Below, piece after piece: positions 7,850 through 19,134 of a stretch of DNA of 64,000 nucleotides. A model generated the notes under the pieces. It searched no databases and was not told the DNA's origin. It saw nothing but the letters and a program-made list of their open reading frames with translations. A program made the translations under genes and the position numbers. Location of the stretch: assembly GCA_017461345.1 (NCBI GenBank), contig JAFTYP010000021.1, positions 1 through 64,000 on the forward strand. Reading direction: 5' to 3'. This DNA comes from Bacteroidaceae bacterium (lineage in GTDB: Bacteria; Bacteroidota; Bacteroidia; Bacteroidales; Bacteroidaceae). The first letter of the stretch is position 1; the number at the start of each line of letters is the position of its first letter.

Positions 7850-8536
7850 ATGCACGACCTCAGCACTCAATATGCCCTGCTTACCCGACTTCCACTGTTC
7901 AGAGGTGTTAGCAGCACGGAACTTATCGGCTGGGAAGATGCGCTGAAACTCTTCCCCGACGAATTGCCTGCCTCACGTACACCAATCATCAGACAAGGCG
8001 AGCATTGCAGCCATTTATTCTTTCTGGCGGAAGGTGTGTTGCGCAGAGAGCATTGTTCTGCAGACGGGGGCTACACGTTACATTCACAAATAAAATCGCC
8101 TGCCGTCATAGAAGCAGACAGGCTCTTCGGACTTACACCTACATACAAAAACACTTATACAGCGAAGAGCAAGATTAAAATCCTGGCTATACGTAAAACA
8201 TTTATCGGGAGCCATTTAATGAAGAACGATGTTTTCAGGCTCAACCTATTGAACTTACTTTCGGCCATTGCACAGAAAAGAGACACCGCACTGCATCCTC
8301 TGCAACTCAACAATCCCGAAGACCGTCTGCGGCTGTTCCTTGAAAGAGTTTTCGTTGACTGCGAAGGAGAGGTTGAAATTTACATCTTGATGGAGGACTT
8401 GGCACGCTACATCGGAGAGACTCGCCTCACTGTGTCGCGGCTCTTAAACCATTGGCAGGAAGAGGGTTTGATACGTATGGGCAGAGGCAAGTTCGTTATC
8501 CACGACATACAGAAGTGCGTCCTTCGTCGTCCATAA
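7850..8536 (+). CDS. Crp/Fnr-family transcriptional regulator
   Basis: A 228-residue two-domain regulator: cyclic-nucleotide-binding-like beta barrel at about 18-125 (IIRQGEHCSHLFFLAEGVLRRE) and a C-terminal Crp-type winged helix at about 150-215 with recognition-helix sequence GETRLTVSRLLNHWQEEGLI. No Fnr-type Cys cluster is present, so it is not an iron-sulfur sensor of that kind; the ligand is unknown. It follows apbE by 11 bases and may be in its operon. Its stop faces the next gene's stop 16 bases away. Confidence 0.88.
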   Translation: MHDLSTQYALLTRLPLFRGVSSTELIGWEDALKLFPDELPASRTPIIRQGEHCSHLFFLAEGVLRREHCSADGGYTLHSQIKSPAVIEADRLFGLTPTYKNTYTAKSKIKILAIRKTFIGSHLMKNDVFRLNLLNLLSAIAQKRDTALHPLQLNNPEDRLRLFLERVFVDCEGEVEIYILMEDLARYIGETRLTVSRLLNHWQEEGLIRMGRGKFVIHDIQKCVLRRP

Positions 8537-8552
8537 AAGTGTAGAGGATCGC

Positions 8553-9437
8553 CTAAAGGAACGAGGAGACGACAGAGGCAAGGAAATAACGCAAAGAATA
8601 TGTGCGCAAGGGCAATGGCAACAGGCCTTCGCAACGAAGTTGAGAACAGCGTCGCCGCAATTCGCTACGGCTTCGCGTCAGCATCCAAGTGTTCTGTATG
8701 TAATCGACCGTCAGTTGTCTGACACGCCTGCTGAGCAAAGGTTGCTCCAGAGAGCGCAGCGTCATGATGATTGAAAAGATGTCGTCCAGTCTTTTTCCGA
8801 CCACCTCGGGGGACTTTGCATGCGTAATCGTACCCTCTCGCTGACGATAAAAATATGCCTTTACTTCAAGCAGACAAAGCGTTTTAACACGCAAGAGGAG
8901 TTGCGGTGTGAAGAGTTCATCTTCATGCAAAAGGCCTGGAGAAAAACGCAAACTGCCTAAAACATCCCGCCTGAAAGCATAGCCCCATGCTGCTGCACGC
9001 AGATTGTGTTGCTGCAGAAAGTCCTTCCCCGTTATGTGTTTGGCAGTTAATCGTCCGCTTTTCCCGCCCTGTTTGGTTGTCATCCTAAACATTACGGCAT
9101 CATTTCTGCGGCTTCGCAGATGGTCTAATACTGCATTATAGGCCGATGGCTCCAGACAATCGTCGGCATCTACAAACTGAATGTATTCCCCATGCGAGCA
9201 AGAGATGCCCGTGTTACGAGCCACCGAAAGCCCGGCATGCTCCTGACAGGCATAACCCACAAGAGGAGAGAGAGAGCAGACCTTGTCCTGCACCTTATGC
9301 TCACAACCATCTTCCACCACCAATATCTCAGCCTCATCCGACGAAAGATTCAGCGCAAGGATACTCTCTATGCAGGCACGCAGCAAAGCATAAGGTTCGT
9401 TGTAATATGTAACGACAAAAGAGATGAGCGGTTTCAT
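8553..9437 (-). CDS. Family 2 glycosyltransferase
   Basis: A 294-residue soluble GT-A enzyme of the surface-polysaccharide type: N-terminal ISFVVTYYNEPYALLRACIE, EILVVEDG near 40, the nucleotide-binding SVARNTGISCSHGEYIQFVD and the metal-binding DADD near 93-96, then HEDELFTPQLL. No membrane segments. The donor and acceptor sugars cannot be told from sequence. A single gene with its own -7 box at 9446-9453 only nine bases ahead of the ATG, so the leader would be nearly absent. Confidence 0.87.
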   Translation of the reverse strand: MKPLISFVVTYYNEPYALLRACIESILALNLSSDEAEILVVEDGCEHKVQDKVCSLSPLVGYACQEHAGLSVARNTGISCSHGEYIQFVDADDCLEPSAYNAVLDHLRSRRNDAVMFRMTTKQGGKSGRLTAKHITGKDFLQQHNLRAAAWGYAFRRDVLGSLRFSPGLLHEDELFTPQLLLRVKTLCLLEVKAYFYRQREGTITHAKSPEVVGKRLDDIFSIIMTLRSLEQPLLSRRVRQLTVDYIQNTWMLTRSRSELRRRCSQLRCEGLLPLPLRTYSLRYFLASVVSSFL

Positions 9438-9445
9438 AGGCGAAG

Positions 9446-9453
9446 CAAAGGTA
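9446..9453 (-). promoter_or_regulatory. Promoter -7 box of the leftward glycosyltransferase
   Basis: Reads TACCTTTG on the minus strand, nine bases before the start codon. Confidence 0.55.
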
Positions 9454-9744
9454 CGAAGGTTAATTCAATTTCCCAAATATCTGATTTCAATTTTTCGATG
9501 TTAAAAGGCTATTATACCTCAAGGGAGAAATATACCACCTGATATTATTAACCCCAAGAGGAAAACAATACTGTTTTTTCTCCTCGAGGTTTTATCCCCC
9601 TTTTATTGTTCCCCCTTTTAGTCCCCCTTATATATATACCCGAAATTAGTCGTTTTGTCAACCCCATGATAAAATTTTTTTTCTTAAAGTTGACAAAATA
9701 ACATTTTCCGGTATATAATTGACAGAGAGCCTTCAGAAAACAAC

Positions 9745-9804
9745 TGCAGTTAAGTTGCCATACTTAACACGTTAAGTTGACCGACTTTACACGTTAAGTT
9801 TCAG
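9745..9804. repeat. 22-bp periodic palindromic array B
   Basis: Three units start at 9745 (TGCAGTTAAGTT), 9767 (ACACGTTAAGTT) and 9789 (ACACGTTAAGTT), 22 bases apart, with spacers gccatactta and gaccgacttt. Same core and orientation as array A. This is the only array not near the 3' end of a gene. Confidence 0.82.
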
Positions 9805-9966
9805 ACAAGCCAACAAGAGGCAGATTATGGCGACATTGCTCTGGTTTCCGCCAACAGCATAATATCCGGACAGAAGCAGTTGCCTTTCGACTGTCATAGC
9901 CACTCATTTACCTCGAAATTTCTTAAAAAAGTTGATGAGAATTGTCTTCTATACAGAATATTTCTG

Positions 9967-9974
9967 TAACTTTG
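9967..9974 (+). promoter_or_regulatory. Promoter -7 box of topB
   Basis: TAACTTTG, 67 bases before the topB start codon. Confidence 0.6.
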
Positions 9975-10041
9975 TGAAAAATTACGGCAGGGATTGCTTT
10001 CTGCTGAATTGTATTAACAAACAAGAAGGTATTAGACAACA

Positions 10042-11991
10042 ATGGTAGTTTGTATCGCCGAGAAGCCCTCTGTGGCTCGCGAAATTGCTCAAATACTCGG
10101 AGCAAACAGTCAGAAGAAGGGCTATCTGGAAGGCAACGGCTACCAGGTGACCTGGACTTTCGGCCATCTGTGCGAACTGAAAGAACCACACGAATACACA
10201 CCGATGTGGAAGAGTTGGAGTTTAGGACAACTGCCTATGATTCCGCCTCGATTCGGCATAAAACTCAAAGAAGACAAGCACATCAAGGAACAATTCCAAA
10301 TCATCGAAAGCCTGATACAGAACGCCGACGAGATCGTCAACTGCGGCGATGCCGGGCAAGAAGGTGAACTCATCCAGCGATGGGTGATGCAAAAGGCAGG
10401 AACGAAATGCCCCGTCAAGCGACTTTGGGTGAACAGCCTGACAGAAGAAGCCATAAAAGAAGGTTTCCAAACGCTGAAAGACCAAAGCGCATATCAAGGT
10501 CTATACGAAGCAGGACTGATGCGAGCCATCGGCGACTGGCTGCTCGGCATGAACGCAACCCGGCTCTACACACAGAAATATGCCTCCGGCAAGCGTCAGG
10601 TGCTCAGCGTCGGACGCGTGCAAACCCCTACTCTCGCCCTCGTTGTTGCCCGACAAAGAGAGATAGACAACTTCGTTCCACGCCAGTCATGGATGCTCTC
10701 CACGCTTTATCGCAACACCAAGTTCCACGCCATCGTCCGCGACGAAGAGGCTGAAGCAGAAGATGCCGCAAACGTTGCCGCTGCCGCAGAAAAAGGAAAG
10801 AAGCAAAAGCCTAAAGGCAAAATATACAAAACTCTGGAATGTGCCACAGAAGATGAAGGCAAAACACTCATCGAAAACATCAAAGAGAAACCATTCACCA
10901 TCCTCTCCATCGAGAAAAAGAAAGGCACAGAAGCACCGCCACGACTCTACGATCTGACAGGCCTCCAGGTGGATTGCAACAAAAAGTTAGGACTCTCGGC
11001 AGAACAAACACTCTCCATCATACAGAGCCTCTACGAAAAGAAAGTAACCACCTATCCGCGTGTCGACACAACATTCCTGCCCGACGACGTGTATGCCAAA
11101 TGTCCACAGACAATGAATGGACTCTACCAAACAACGTTTGCAGGAGTTGCACCCTATGCCGCTCTCATCCGTCCACTCGGTGGCGGCGCACCCTTACGCA
11201 AATCAAAAAAAGTCTTCGACAACTCGAAAGTAACAGACCACCACGCCATTATCCCCACAGGCGTCATCCCACAAGGCCTCACAGAACTGGAACAAAAAGT
11301 ATTCGACCTCGTTGCCCGCGCCTTCATCGCCGCTTTCTACGACGATTGCAAGTTCGAGACAACAACCATCATGGGCGAAGTAAAGGACAATAACAATGCA
11401 GGCATCCTCTTCCGCACCACAGGCAAAGTAATCATCGAAGAAGGCTGGAAAGTGGTATTCCCCAACAAATCGTCCCGAGGAGAAACTCCAAATCCTACGC
11501 CCCAGGCAGAGACAGAAGCAAAGGAAACAGACAATACGCTTCCCATCTTCGAGGAAGGCGAGAGCGGGCCTCACACACCATCGCTTTCCGAAAAGTGGAC
11601 AACACCACCCAAACCATACACCGACGCCACTCTGCTTCGTGCAATGGAAACAGCAGGAAAAACCGTCGAAGACGAAACACTGAGAGATGCCCTGAAAGAG
11701 AACGGCATCGGCCGCCCAAGTACAAGAGCAGCCATCATCGAAACCCTCATCAGGCGCAACTACATCAAACGCGAACGTTCGTCACTACGGCCCACACCTA
11801 CAGGCTTCGAACTTATTGACCTCATCCACGAAGATGTACTCAAAAGTGCCGAACTGACAGGACGATGGGAAAAGAAACTGCGACAAATAGAGCGGCACGA
11901 ATATGATGCAAAAACCTTCCTCGACGAACTGAAACAGATGGTCTCCAACATAGTTATTGCCGTACTGAAAGAAAAAAAGACCTCCCTATAA
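10042..11991 (+). CDS. topB: DNA topoisomerase III
   Basis: Type IA topoisomerase that passes single strands through a transient break; works in decatenation and recombination. The 649-residue protein has the Toprim domain (EKPSVAREIA near 7, acidic loop GDAGQEGE near 108), the cap domains, and the catalytic tyrosine Tyr338 in TYPRVDTTFLP. HHAIIPTG and the GIGRPSTRA signature follow. In the Toprim loop the second acidic residue of the usual D-x-D-x-E is Gly (D-A-G-Q-E), a feature I recall from Bacteroidota TopB proteins. A Lys/Glu-rich insert lies near 240-260. No C-terminal zinc fingers are visible. Cotranscription with the next gene is possible (59-base gap). Confidence 0.93.
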   Translation: MVVCIAEKPSVAREIAQILGANSQKKGYLEGNGYQVTWTFGHLCELKEPHEYTPMWKSWSLGQLPMIPPRFGIKLKEDKHIKEQFQIIESLIQNADEIVNCGDAGQEGELIQRWVMQKAGTKCPVKRLWVNSLTEEAIKEGFQTLKDQSAYQGLYEAGLMRAIGDWLLGMNATRLYTQKYASGKRQVLSVGRVQTPTLALVVARQREIDNFVPRQSWMLSTLYRNTKFHAIVRDEEAEAEDAANVAAAAEKGKKQKPKGKIYKTLECATEDEGKTLIENIKEKPFTILSIEKKKGTEAPPRLYDLTGLQVDCNKKLGLSAEQTLSIIQSLYEKKVTTYPRVDTTFLPDDVYAKCPQTMNGLYQTTFAGVAPYAALIRPLGGGAPLRKSKKVFDNSKVTDHHAIIPTGVIPQGLTELEQKVFDLVARAFIAAFYDDCKFETTTIMGEVKDNNNAGILFRTTGKVIIEEGWKVVFPNKSSRGETPNPTPQAETEAKETDNTLPIFEEGESGPHTPSLSEKWTTPPKPYTDATLLRAMETAGKTVEDETLRDALKENGIGRPSTRAAIIETLIRRNYIKRERSSLRPTPTGFELIDLIHEDVLKSAELTGRWEKKLRQIERHEYDAKTFLDELKQMVSNIVIAVLKEKKTSL

Positions 11992-12050
11992 AAAGAAAGG
12001 TTCAAAAGGTTTTCATACAATAAAAGACACCTTTCTGCGTTATATATAAT

Positions 12051-14264
12051 ATGAAGACGCTACTGCGAATTATAATTATAGCACTTTTTGTTACAGCATG
12101 CACTCCTGAAGTTTATGTCAAAAAGGGCGACCAATTCTTTGCCATCGGTGAATACTTTGATGCCGCAGCAGAGTACAAGAAAGCCTATTCCCGTACACAA
12201 GTCAAAGACAAAGCGAAACGAGGACAGAGAGCCTGGAAAATGTCGGAATGTTATCGTCGCATAAACTACACGGCAAAAGCAATCGGAGGCTATCAGAATG
12301 CCATACGATATGGTTACCCGGACTCTATGGCTCTGTTCTATCTTGGGCAACTGCAGCAAAAGAATGGCGACTACAAAAGTGCCATCAAGTCATATACCGC
12401 TTTCCTCGAAAAGAAACCAAACGACACACTGGCAATAAACGGACTGAAAGGATGTGAATATGCTCCGGAATGGAAGAAACAATTCTCGCTCTACAGCATA
12501 AAGAAAGAACCGATATTAACCAGTCGGAGAAGCGATTACTGCCCTGCCCTGCTTGGCGACGAAAGCAACAATACACTTTATTTCACCTCTACACGAAACG
12601 ATGCAAAAGGCGAAGAGATAAACGGAATCACAGGAACGAAAAGTGCCGACATCTTCTTCTCGAAGAAAGACGACAAAGGAAAATGGGAACAACCCGAGCC
12701 GGTAGAAGGAGAACTTAACAGCGAATACGAGGAAGGCGCCTGCTGCTTCTCGCCCGACGGCAAGACAATGTACCTGACCGTTTGCACTCACGACCCCGAC
12801 TTCCCACGCTATGCCCAAATATATACCAGTTCTCGCAGCGATGCTTCCTGGAGCAAACCACAAGTCCTTCCCATTAGCAAGGACACGCTTTCCAGTTTTG
12901 CACATCCTGCCGTCACACCAGACGGCTTGTGGCTATACTTTACAAGCGACATGCCTGGCGGGCAAGGAGGGTTCGACATCTGGCGTATAGCCCTCACGGA
13001 ACACGGGCTTGGTGGTGTGGAAAATGTTGGCTATCCCATAAACACTCCAGGCGACGAGATGTTCCCCTCTTTTCGTCCTAACGGCGATTTCTATTTTTCA
13101 AGCAACGGACATGTCGGCATGGGGGGCTTAGACATCATAAAAGGTGTTTGTGACAGCCTGGGAGTTTGGACACTCGAAAACCTTAAATACCCCATGAACT
13201 CCAATGGCGACGACTTCGGCATGACCTTCGACGGACTTCACAATCGAGGTTATTTTGCCACAAACCGAGGTGATGCCAGAGGCTGGGACCACATCATGTC
13301 GTTCGAGCATCCGGAGGTCATCCAGACTGTAACCGGCTGGGTGTATGAGAAAGACGGCTATGAACTGCCTGAAGGCCTTGTGTATATGGTTGGCGACGAC
13401 GGCACGTACCTCAAGTTGAGTGTTCGTGGCGATGGCTCTTTCGAGCAGGAAGTGAAGCCCAATGTCAACTATATCTTCCTTGGAACCTGCAAGGGCTACC
13501 TTAATCATAAAGAAGAACTCAGTGTTGACACCAGCAGTGTCAGCAAAGAATACACACTCCAGTTCCCACTCGCAAGCATCGAAAATCCCGTACTAATCCG
13601 CAATATCTTCTACGAGTTTGACTCTGCGGCTCTGCTGGACAGTTCTTGCATTGCGCTTGACAGCCTGGTCACCCTGCTCGACGAGAACCCTCATGTCACC
13701 ATCGAACTGGCTGCACATTGTGATTTTCGCGGTGCAGACAAGTACAACGAGAACCTTTCGCAAAGAAGAGCCGAAAGCGTTGTGAACTATCTTATCGAGC
13801 ACGGCATAGACTCTCTTCGTTTGTCGCCTGTCGGTTATGGCGAAAAACGGCCGAAAGTTGTGACGCGAAAGATAGCAGCCACTCATGATTTCCTCAATGA
13901 AGGCGACACGCTGACCGAGGCTTTCATCCTTGCGCTTCAAGACGAAGAGAAGCAGGAAATCTGTCATGCTCTGAACCGTCGCACAGAATTTAAGGTGCTC
14001 CGGACCACATATCGTCTCTTCGAACTCACGCCTCCGGCCAAGCCTGAAGCCGAAGCAGAGAACAAAGAGGAAGATGGAGCGCAAGCAGAAAACAACGAAG
14101 AGCCAAAGCAGGAGGACACGGCGGCAACTTCCGAACAGGAACAAACCAAGCAAGAAAAAGCCGCACCCGAAAAGCCTTCTTCTCCAAGCAAACAACCAAA
14201 CAAAAGAAGACGGGAGCCCTCCGAGAGAACAAATCCTTCTGCACCTGAAGAAAGGAAACGGTAA
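12051..14264 (+). CDS. PorE-like OmpA-family lipoprotein (TPR, PD40 propeller, OmpA)
   Basis: A 737-residue lipoprotein (signal ending FVTAC, Cys17). Order of parts: TPR-like helices about 20-140; PD40/WD40-like beta-propeller repeats about 165-415 (CPALLGDESNNTLYFTSTRN, FSPDGKTMYLT, VTPDGLWLYFTSD); a carboxypeptidase-regulatory-like beta domain about 425-505; an OmpA C-terminal peptidoglycan-binding domain about 520-665 with NENLSQRRAESVVNYL and VGYGEKRP; then a 70-residue Glu/Gln/Lys/Pro tail. The same architecture is found in P. gingivalis PorE, a type IX secretion component tied to peptidoglycan, but homologs also occur in relatives without that system. The acidic/basic tail is unusual. 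Confidence 0.82.
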   Translation: MKTLLRIIIIALFVTACTPEVYVKKGDQFFAIGEYFDAAAEYKKAYSRTQVKDKAKRGQRAWKMSECYRRINYTAKAIGGYQNAIRYGYPDSMALFYLGQLQQKNGDYKSAIKSYTAFLEKKPNDTLAINGLKGCEYAPEWKKQFSLYSIKKEPILTSRRSDYCPALLGDESNNTLYFTSTRNDAKGEEINGITGTKSADIFFSKKDDKGKWEQPEPVEGELNSEYEEGACCFSPDGKTMYLTVCTHDPDFPRYAQIYTSSRSDASWSKPQVLPISKDTLSSFAHPAVTPDGLWLYFTSDMPGGQGGFDIWRIALTEHGLGGVENVGYPINTPGDEMFPSFRPNGDFYFSSNGHVGMGGLDIIKGVCDSLGVWTLENLKYPMNSNGDDFGMTFDGLHNRGYFATNRGDARGWDHIMSFEHPEVIQTVTGWVYEKDGYELPEGLVYMVGDDGTYLKLSVRGDGSFEQEVKPNVNYIFLGTCKGYLNHKEELSVDTSSVSKEYTLQFPLASIENPVLIRNIFYEFDSAALLDSSCIALDSLVTLLDENPHVTIELAAHCDFRGADKYNENLSQRRAESVVNYLIEHGIDSLRLSPVGYGEKRPKVVTRKIAATHDFLNEGDTLTEAFILALQDEEKQEICHALNRRTEFKVLRTTYRLFELTPPAKPEAEAENKEEDGAQAENNEEPKQEDTAATSEQEQTKQEKAAPEKPSSPSKQPNKRRREPSERTNPSAPEERKR

Positions 14265-14543
14265 AGGAGCGGCATTGCAACCAGATGTATTGAGACAGGC
14301 GCAATGGTTTCGCACTCGGATTGATGCAATTTTATTGAAAAAGCAACCTGTTTGAGGTGGTATGATTTCACTGTCTGTGGCTGCAGTTTGGTGTGTTATT
14401 TGGCAACGGCAAAGTGTGCAAATTGTGGCTTTCTGCTCTCCGGCAGGCACACCTTTAGTTTTATACTTGCATACTATCGTGCTGGAAACATCATATTAGA
14501 CTATAAAGTTAAGGCATAATTTCGTGGTGTGACTTTTTTTTGC

Positions 14544-14551
14544 TACTTTTG
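14544..14551 (+). promoter_or_regulatory. Promoter -7 box of the glucosaminidase gene
   Basis: TACTTTTG, 12 bases before the ATG at 14564. It overlaps the upstream in-frame ATG at 14540, which therefore cannot be the start. The rest of 14265-14543 holds nothing I can assign. Confidence 0.6.
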
Positions 14552-14563
14552 CGCCACGTAATT

Positions 14564-15481
14564 ATGAAAAAGCACATTCTCACTCTCCTATTTTTGTTTG
14601 CCTGCCTCTTCATCCAGGCTCAGCGCACCAATCAGGCTTTCTGGTCATACATCGACAAATATAAAGTCTGGGCCATTGAGCAGATGGACCAGTATGGCAT
14701 CCCTGCGAGCATCACCCTTGCACAAGGTCTTTTGGAAAGCAATGCAGGACGAAGCACATTGGCAACGAAGGCCAACAACCACTTTGGCATCAAAGTTGGC
14801 AGTTCATGGACAGGCCCCTATGTTCTTCGCGACGACGATGCGAGAAACGAGAAGTTCCGCAAGTACAAGAGTGCCCGCGAAAGTTATGTGGACCACTCAA
14901 AATTTCTGCAAGGAAGACGATACCAAGGTCTGTACAAACTCGGCAAAACCGACTATAAGGGATGGGCTCGCGGACTTAAGGCAGCCGGCTATGCCACCAA
15001 TCCCAACTATGCAGATGCACTTATCCGCATTATCGAGATGTACAATCTCAATCAGTTCGACACCGGGAAATACCGCTCAACGCAAAAAAACATAACAGCC
15101 GCAAACGCCACAAGAACAAGTGAGTTCTGGCAACACCATACAGTTTACAAAGGCAACAAGAACTACTTCATCATCGTCGAAGTGGGCGACGACATGGCCA
15201 CTATCAGCAAAGAGACAGGCATCAGCCTGCGCAAACTCTACAAGTATAACGACCTGCCTCTCGACTATGCCCCGACAGCCGGTGACATCATCTACATGGA
15301 AAAGAAACGCAAATGCGCTTCACGCGAGTTCCGTAAAAACCCGATTCACATTGTAGAGGCCAACCAAAGCCTCCACGACATTGCCCAACTCTATGGCATA
15401 CGCCTGGAGTCGCTCTGCAAGTTGAACAAGTGGGAGGAGCCCCAAGCAGTAGCAGTCGGAGACATACTCCGGATAAGATAA
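14564..15481 (+). CDS. Exported glucosaminidase with two LysM domains
   Basis: Peptidoglycan hydrolase that cuts next to N-acetylglucosamine. From the start at 14564 the product has 305 residues: signal peptide about 1-19 (cut after IQAQ), glucosaminidase domain about 20-160 (GIPASITLAQGLLESNAGRS contains the catalytic Glu; NNHFGIKV and GWARGLKAAGYATNP follow, as in the FlgJ/Mannosyl-glycoprotein glucosaminidase family), then two LysM modules about 205-245 and 255-305 that bind peptidoglycan glycan. Monocistronic between its own promoter and array C. Confidence 0.9.
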   Translation: MKKHILTLLFLFACLFIQAQRTNQAFWSYIDKYKVWAIEQMDQYGIPASITLAQGLLESNAGRSTLATKANNHFGIKVGSSWTGPYVLRDDDARNEKFRKYKSARESYVDHSKFLQGRRYQGLYKLGKTDYKGWARGLKAAGYATNPNYADALIRIIEMYNLNQFDTGKYRSTQKNITAANATRTSEFWQHHTVYKGNKNYFIIVEVGDDMATISKETGISLRKLYKYNDLPLDYAPTAGDIIYMEKKRKCASREFRKNPIHIVEANQSLHDIAQLYGIRLESLCKLNKWEEPQAVAVGDILRIR

Positions 15482-15488
15482 AAACAAC

Positions 15489-15570
15489 CCACGTTAAGTC
15501 AGCCAACTATACACGTTAAGTCGGGCAACTAAGCACGTTAAGTTTGCCAACTAAACACGTTAAGTTTCGA
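15489..15570. repeat. 22-bp periodic palindromic array C
   Basis: Four units start at 15489, 15511, 15533 and 15555, exactly 22 apart, with cores CCCACGTTAAGT, ACACGTTAAGT, GCACGTTAAGT and ACACGTTAAGT and spacers ending in CAACTA. It begins eight bases after the glucosaminidase stop codon and ends about 40 bases before the ABC-F start. Confidence 0.85.
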
Positions 15571-15605
15571 AGAAGAACAAGTAACCTCAAAATAACAATC
15601 ATTAA

Positions 15606-17234
<1,629 letters not shown>

Positions 17235-17316
17235 CACGCTGTCGATTGGCACATTTCTTGTAACAAACAAATGTAGTTCCGGAGTTTGAACATCAACTCC
17301 ATAAATTATAGTAATA

Positions 17317-17886
17317 ATGAACGAGGAAAAGAAAGACGAAGAATTGAAAGAAACACAGCAGGCAACGGAAACAGCCGAAACTGCATCCGAACCCAATCAA
17401 GATACACAGGAAGAAGAAAAGCAGTTGACCACAGAAGAACAACTCGAGGCAGCCAACACAGAAATAGCCAGCCTCAAAGACCAACTGCTTCGCAAGATAG
17501 CAGAGTTCGACAATTACCGCAAGCGCACCATCAAAGAGAAAACAGAACTCATCCTCAATGGTGGCGAGAAAACCATCGTTTCCATACTGCCCGTCATCGA
17601 CGACATGGAACGCGCACTGAAAAACATGAAAAGCGCAGAAGACGTTAACGCCGTTGTCGAAGGAGTAGAACTCATCTACAAAAAATTCATGGACATACTT
17701 GGCAAACAAGGCGTCAGCATAATAGAAACAACAGAGACAAACTTCGATGTTGACATACACGAAGCCGTTGCACAATTACCGTCGCCTACACCCGAACTCA
17801 AAGGCAAAGTAATGGACTGTACATTGACCGGATACAAACTCAACGACAAAGTTATCCGTCACGCACAAGTTGTGGTGGGAGTCTAA
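17317..17886 (+). CDS. grpE: Nucleotide exchange factor GrpE
   Basis: Exchanges ADP for ATP on DnaK in the cytoplasm. A 189-residue protein with an acidic Glu/Thr-rich N-terminal tail (about 1-45), a long coiled coil (about 46-105; AEFDNYRKRTIKEK is the family signature), and the C-terminal beta domain ending DKVIRHAQVVVGV. Length and order fit the family. dnaJ follows 84 bases downstream; dnaK is not in the window. Confidence 0.95.
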   Translation: MNEEKKDEELKETQQATETAETASEPNQDTQEEEKQLTTEEQLEAANTEIASLKDQLLRKIAEFDNYRKRTIKEKTELILNGGEKTIVSILPVIDDMERALKNMKSAEDVNAVVEGVELIYKKFMDILGKQGVSIIETTETNFDVDIHEAVAQLPSPTPELKGKVMDCTLTGYKLNDKVIRHAQVVVGV

Positions 17887-17970
17887 ACAACAGGCAAAAT
17901 AATCCGAATCTATTAATCACACATTCAAAATTGCACACCCCAAAAGGGTATGCAGGGAGGAGACTCCTTT

Positions 17971-19134
17971 ATGGCAGAGAAGAGAGATTACTACGAAGTG
18001 CTTGGCGTAAGCAAGAACGCCAGCGATGCAGAGATAAAGGCCGCCTACAAAAAGTTGGCCATCAAGTATCACCCCGACCGCAACCCTGACAACAAAGAGG
18101 CCGAGGAAAAGTTCAAGGAAGCCGCAGAGGCTTACGACGTACTCCACGACCCAGAAAAGCGTCAGCGTTACGACCAGTTTGGCTTTGCAGGCATGAATGG
18201 TCAAGGTGGCTTCGGAGGAGGTGCCGGCATGAGCATGGACGACATCTTCAGCATGTTTGGAGACATCTTCGGTGGCGGAAGTTTTGGCGGTGGCTTCAGC
18301 GGCTTTGGTGGTTTTGGCGGCAGAAGCGGCGGCAAACGCGTAGAAAAAGGTGCTGACCTGAGGCTCAAAGTACGCGTCAACCTTAAAGAAGTTGCATCCG
18401 GCGTCACCAAAAAGTTCAAGATTAACAAGTATGTTACCTGCCCTCACTGTCATGGCAGCGGCAGCGAAGACGGCAAGAAAGAAACATGCGAGAAGTGTAA
18501 AGGCAGCGGTGTGACATACCGTACCATGCAGACCATGTTTGGCCACATGCAGACACAAACAGAATGTGATGCCTGCGGCGGAACAGGCTCCATCATTCGC
18601 AACAAGTGTAAACATTGTGGTGGAACAGGCATCACGAAAGGCGAAGAGATTGTAGAAATAAAGATTCCCGCCGGTGTTCAGGAAGGCATGATGGTCAACG
18701 AAAAAGGCAAAGGCAATGCTGCACGCTGGAACGGTGTTCCTGGCGACATTCATGTCTATATCGAAGAAGAGACACATCCGGAATTACTACGCGACGGACA
18801 GAACCTGCAATACCACCTTTTGCTCGACGTCCCCACAGCCATTCTTGGTGGCAGCGCCGAAGTTCCTACCATCGACGGCAAGGTGAAGATTAAGATCGAG
18901 CCGGGCACACAGCCGGGCAAGACAATGCGTCTCAGAGGCAAAGGACTGCCCGTTGTTCAAGGTTACGGCTATGGCACAGGCGATTTGATAGTTCAGATTG
19001 GCGTATATATTCCAGAGAACCTTTCTCGCGAAGAGAAGGAAACCTTCGAAGCACTGCGCTCCAGTGACAACATGAAACCGGGAGCGACCGTCAAGGAGAA
19101 CTTTTTCCAACGTTTCAAAAAGATGTTTGAATGA
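17971..19134 (+). CDS. dnaJ: Chaperone DnaJ
   Basis: Hsp40 co-chaperone that delivers clients to DnaK and stimulates its ATPase. From the start at 17971 ([12 protein letters not shown], the usual family N-terminus; the frame opens at 17950 and a purine-rich GGGAGGAG lies just inside that extension) it has 387 residues: J domain with HPD near 33-35, a Gly/Phe-rich linker about 75-120, four zinc motifs ([32 protein letters not shown]) about 155-225, and two C-terminal beta domains. Overlaps folC by four bases (ATGA). Confidence 0.96.
   Translation: MAEKRDYYEVLGVSKNASDAEIKAAYKKLAIKYHPDRNPDNKEAEEKFKEAAEAYDVLHDPEKRQRYDQFGFAGMNGQGGFGGGAGMSMDDIFSMFGDIFGGGSFGGGFSGFGGFGGRSGGKRVEKGADLRLKVRVNLKEVASGVTKKFKINKYVTCPHCHGSGSEDGKKETCEKCKGSGVTYRTMQTMFGHMQTQTECDACGGTGSIIRNKCKHCGGTGITKGEEIVEIKIPAGVQEGMMVNEKGKGNAARWNGVPGDIHVYIEEETHPELLRDGQNLQYHLLLDVPTAILGGSAEVPTIDGKVKIKIEPGTQPGKTMRLRGKGLPVVQGYGYGTGDLIVQIGVYIPENLSREEKETFEALRSSDNMKPGATVKENFFQRFKKMFE

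Larger units (their letters stand above)
9438..10041. other. Divergent intergenic region between the glycosyltransferase and topB
   Basis: About 600 bases with no gene I can support. It holds the glycosyltransferase promoter (9446-9453), an A/T-rich stretch with several runs of C (9590-9640), array B (9745-9804) and the topB promoter (9967-9974). The part at 9805-9960 has coding-like base composition but only broken frames; it may be a remnant of a lost gene. Confidence 0.6.

Noticed and set aside
9805..9960. A short gene or remnant upstream of topB
   Set aside because: Composition looks coding-like but no open frame has a start, promoter or recognisable motif.
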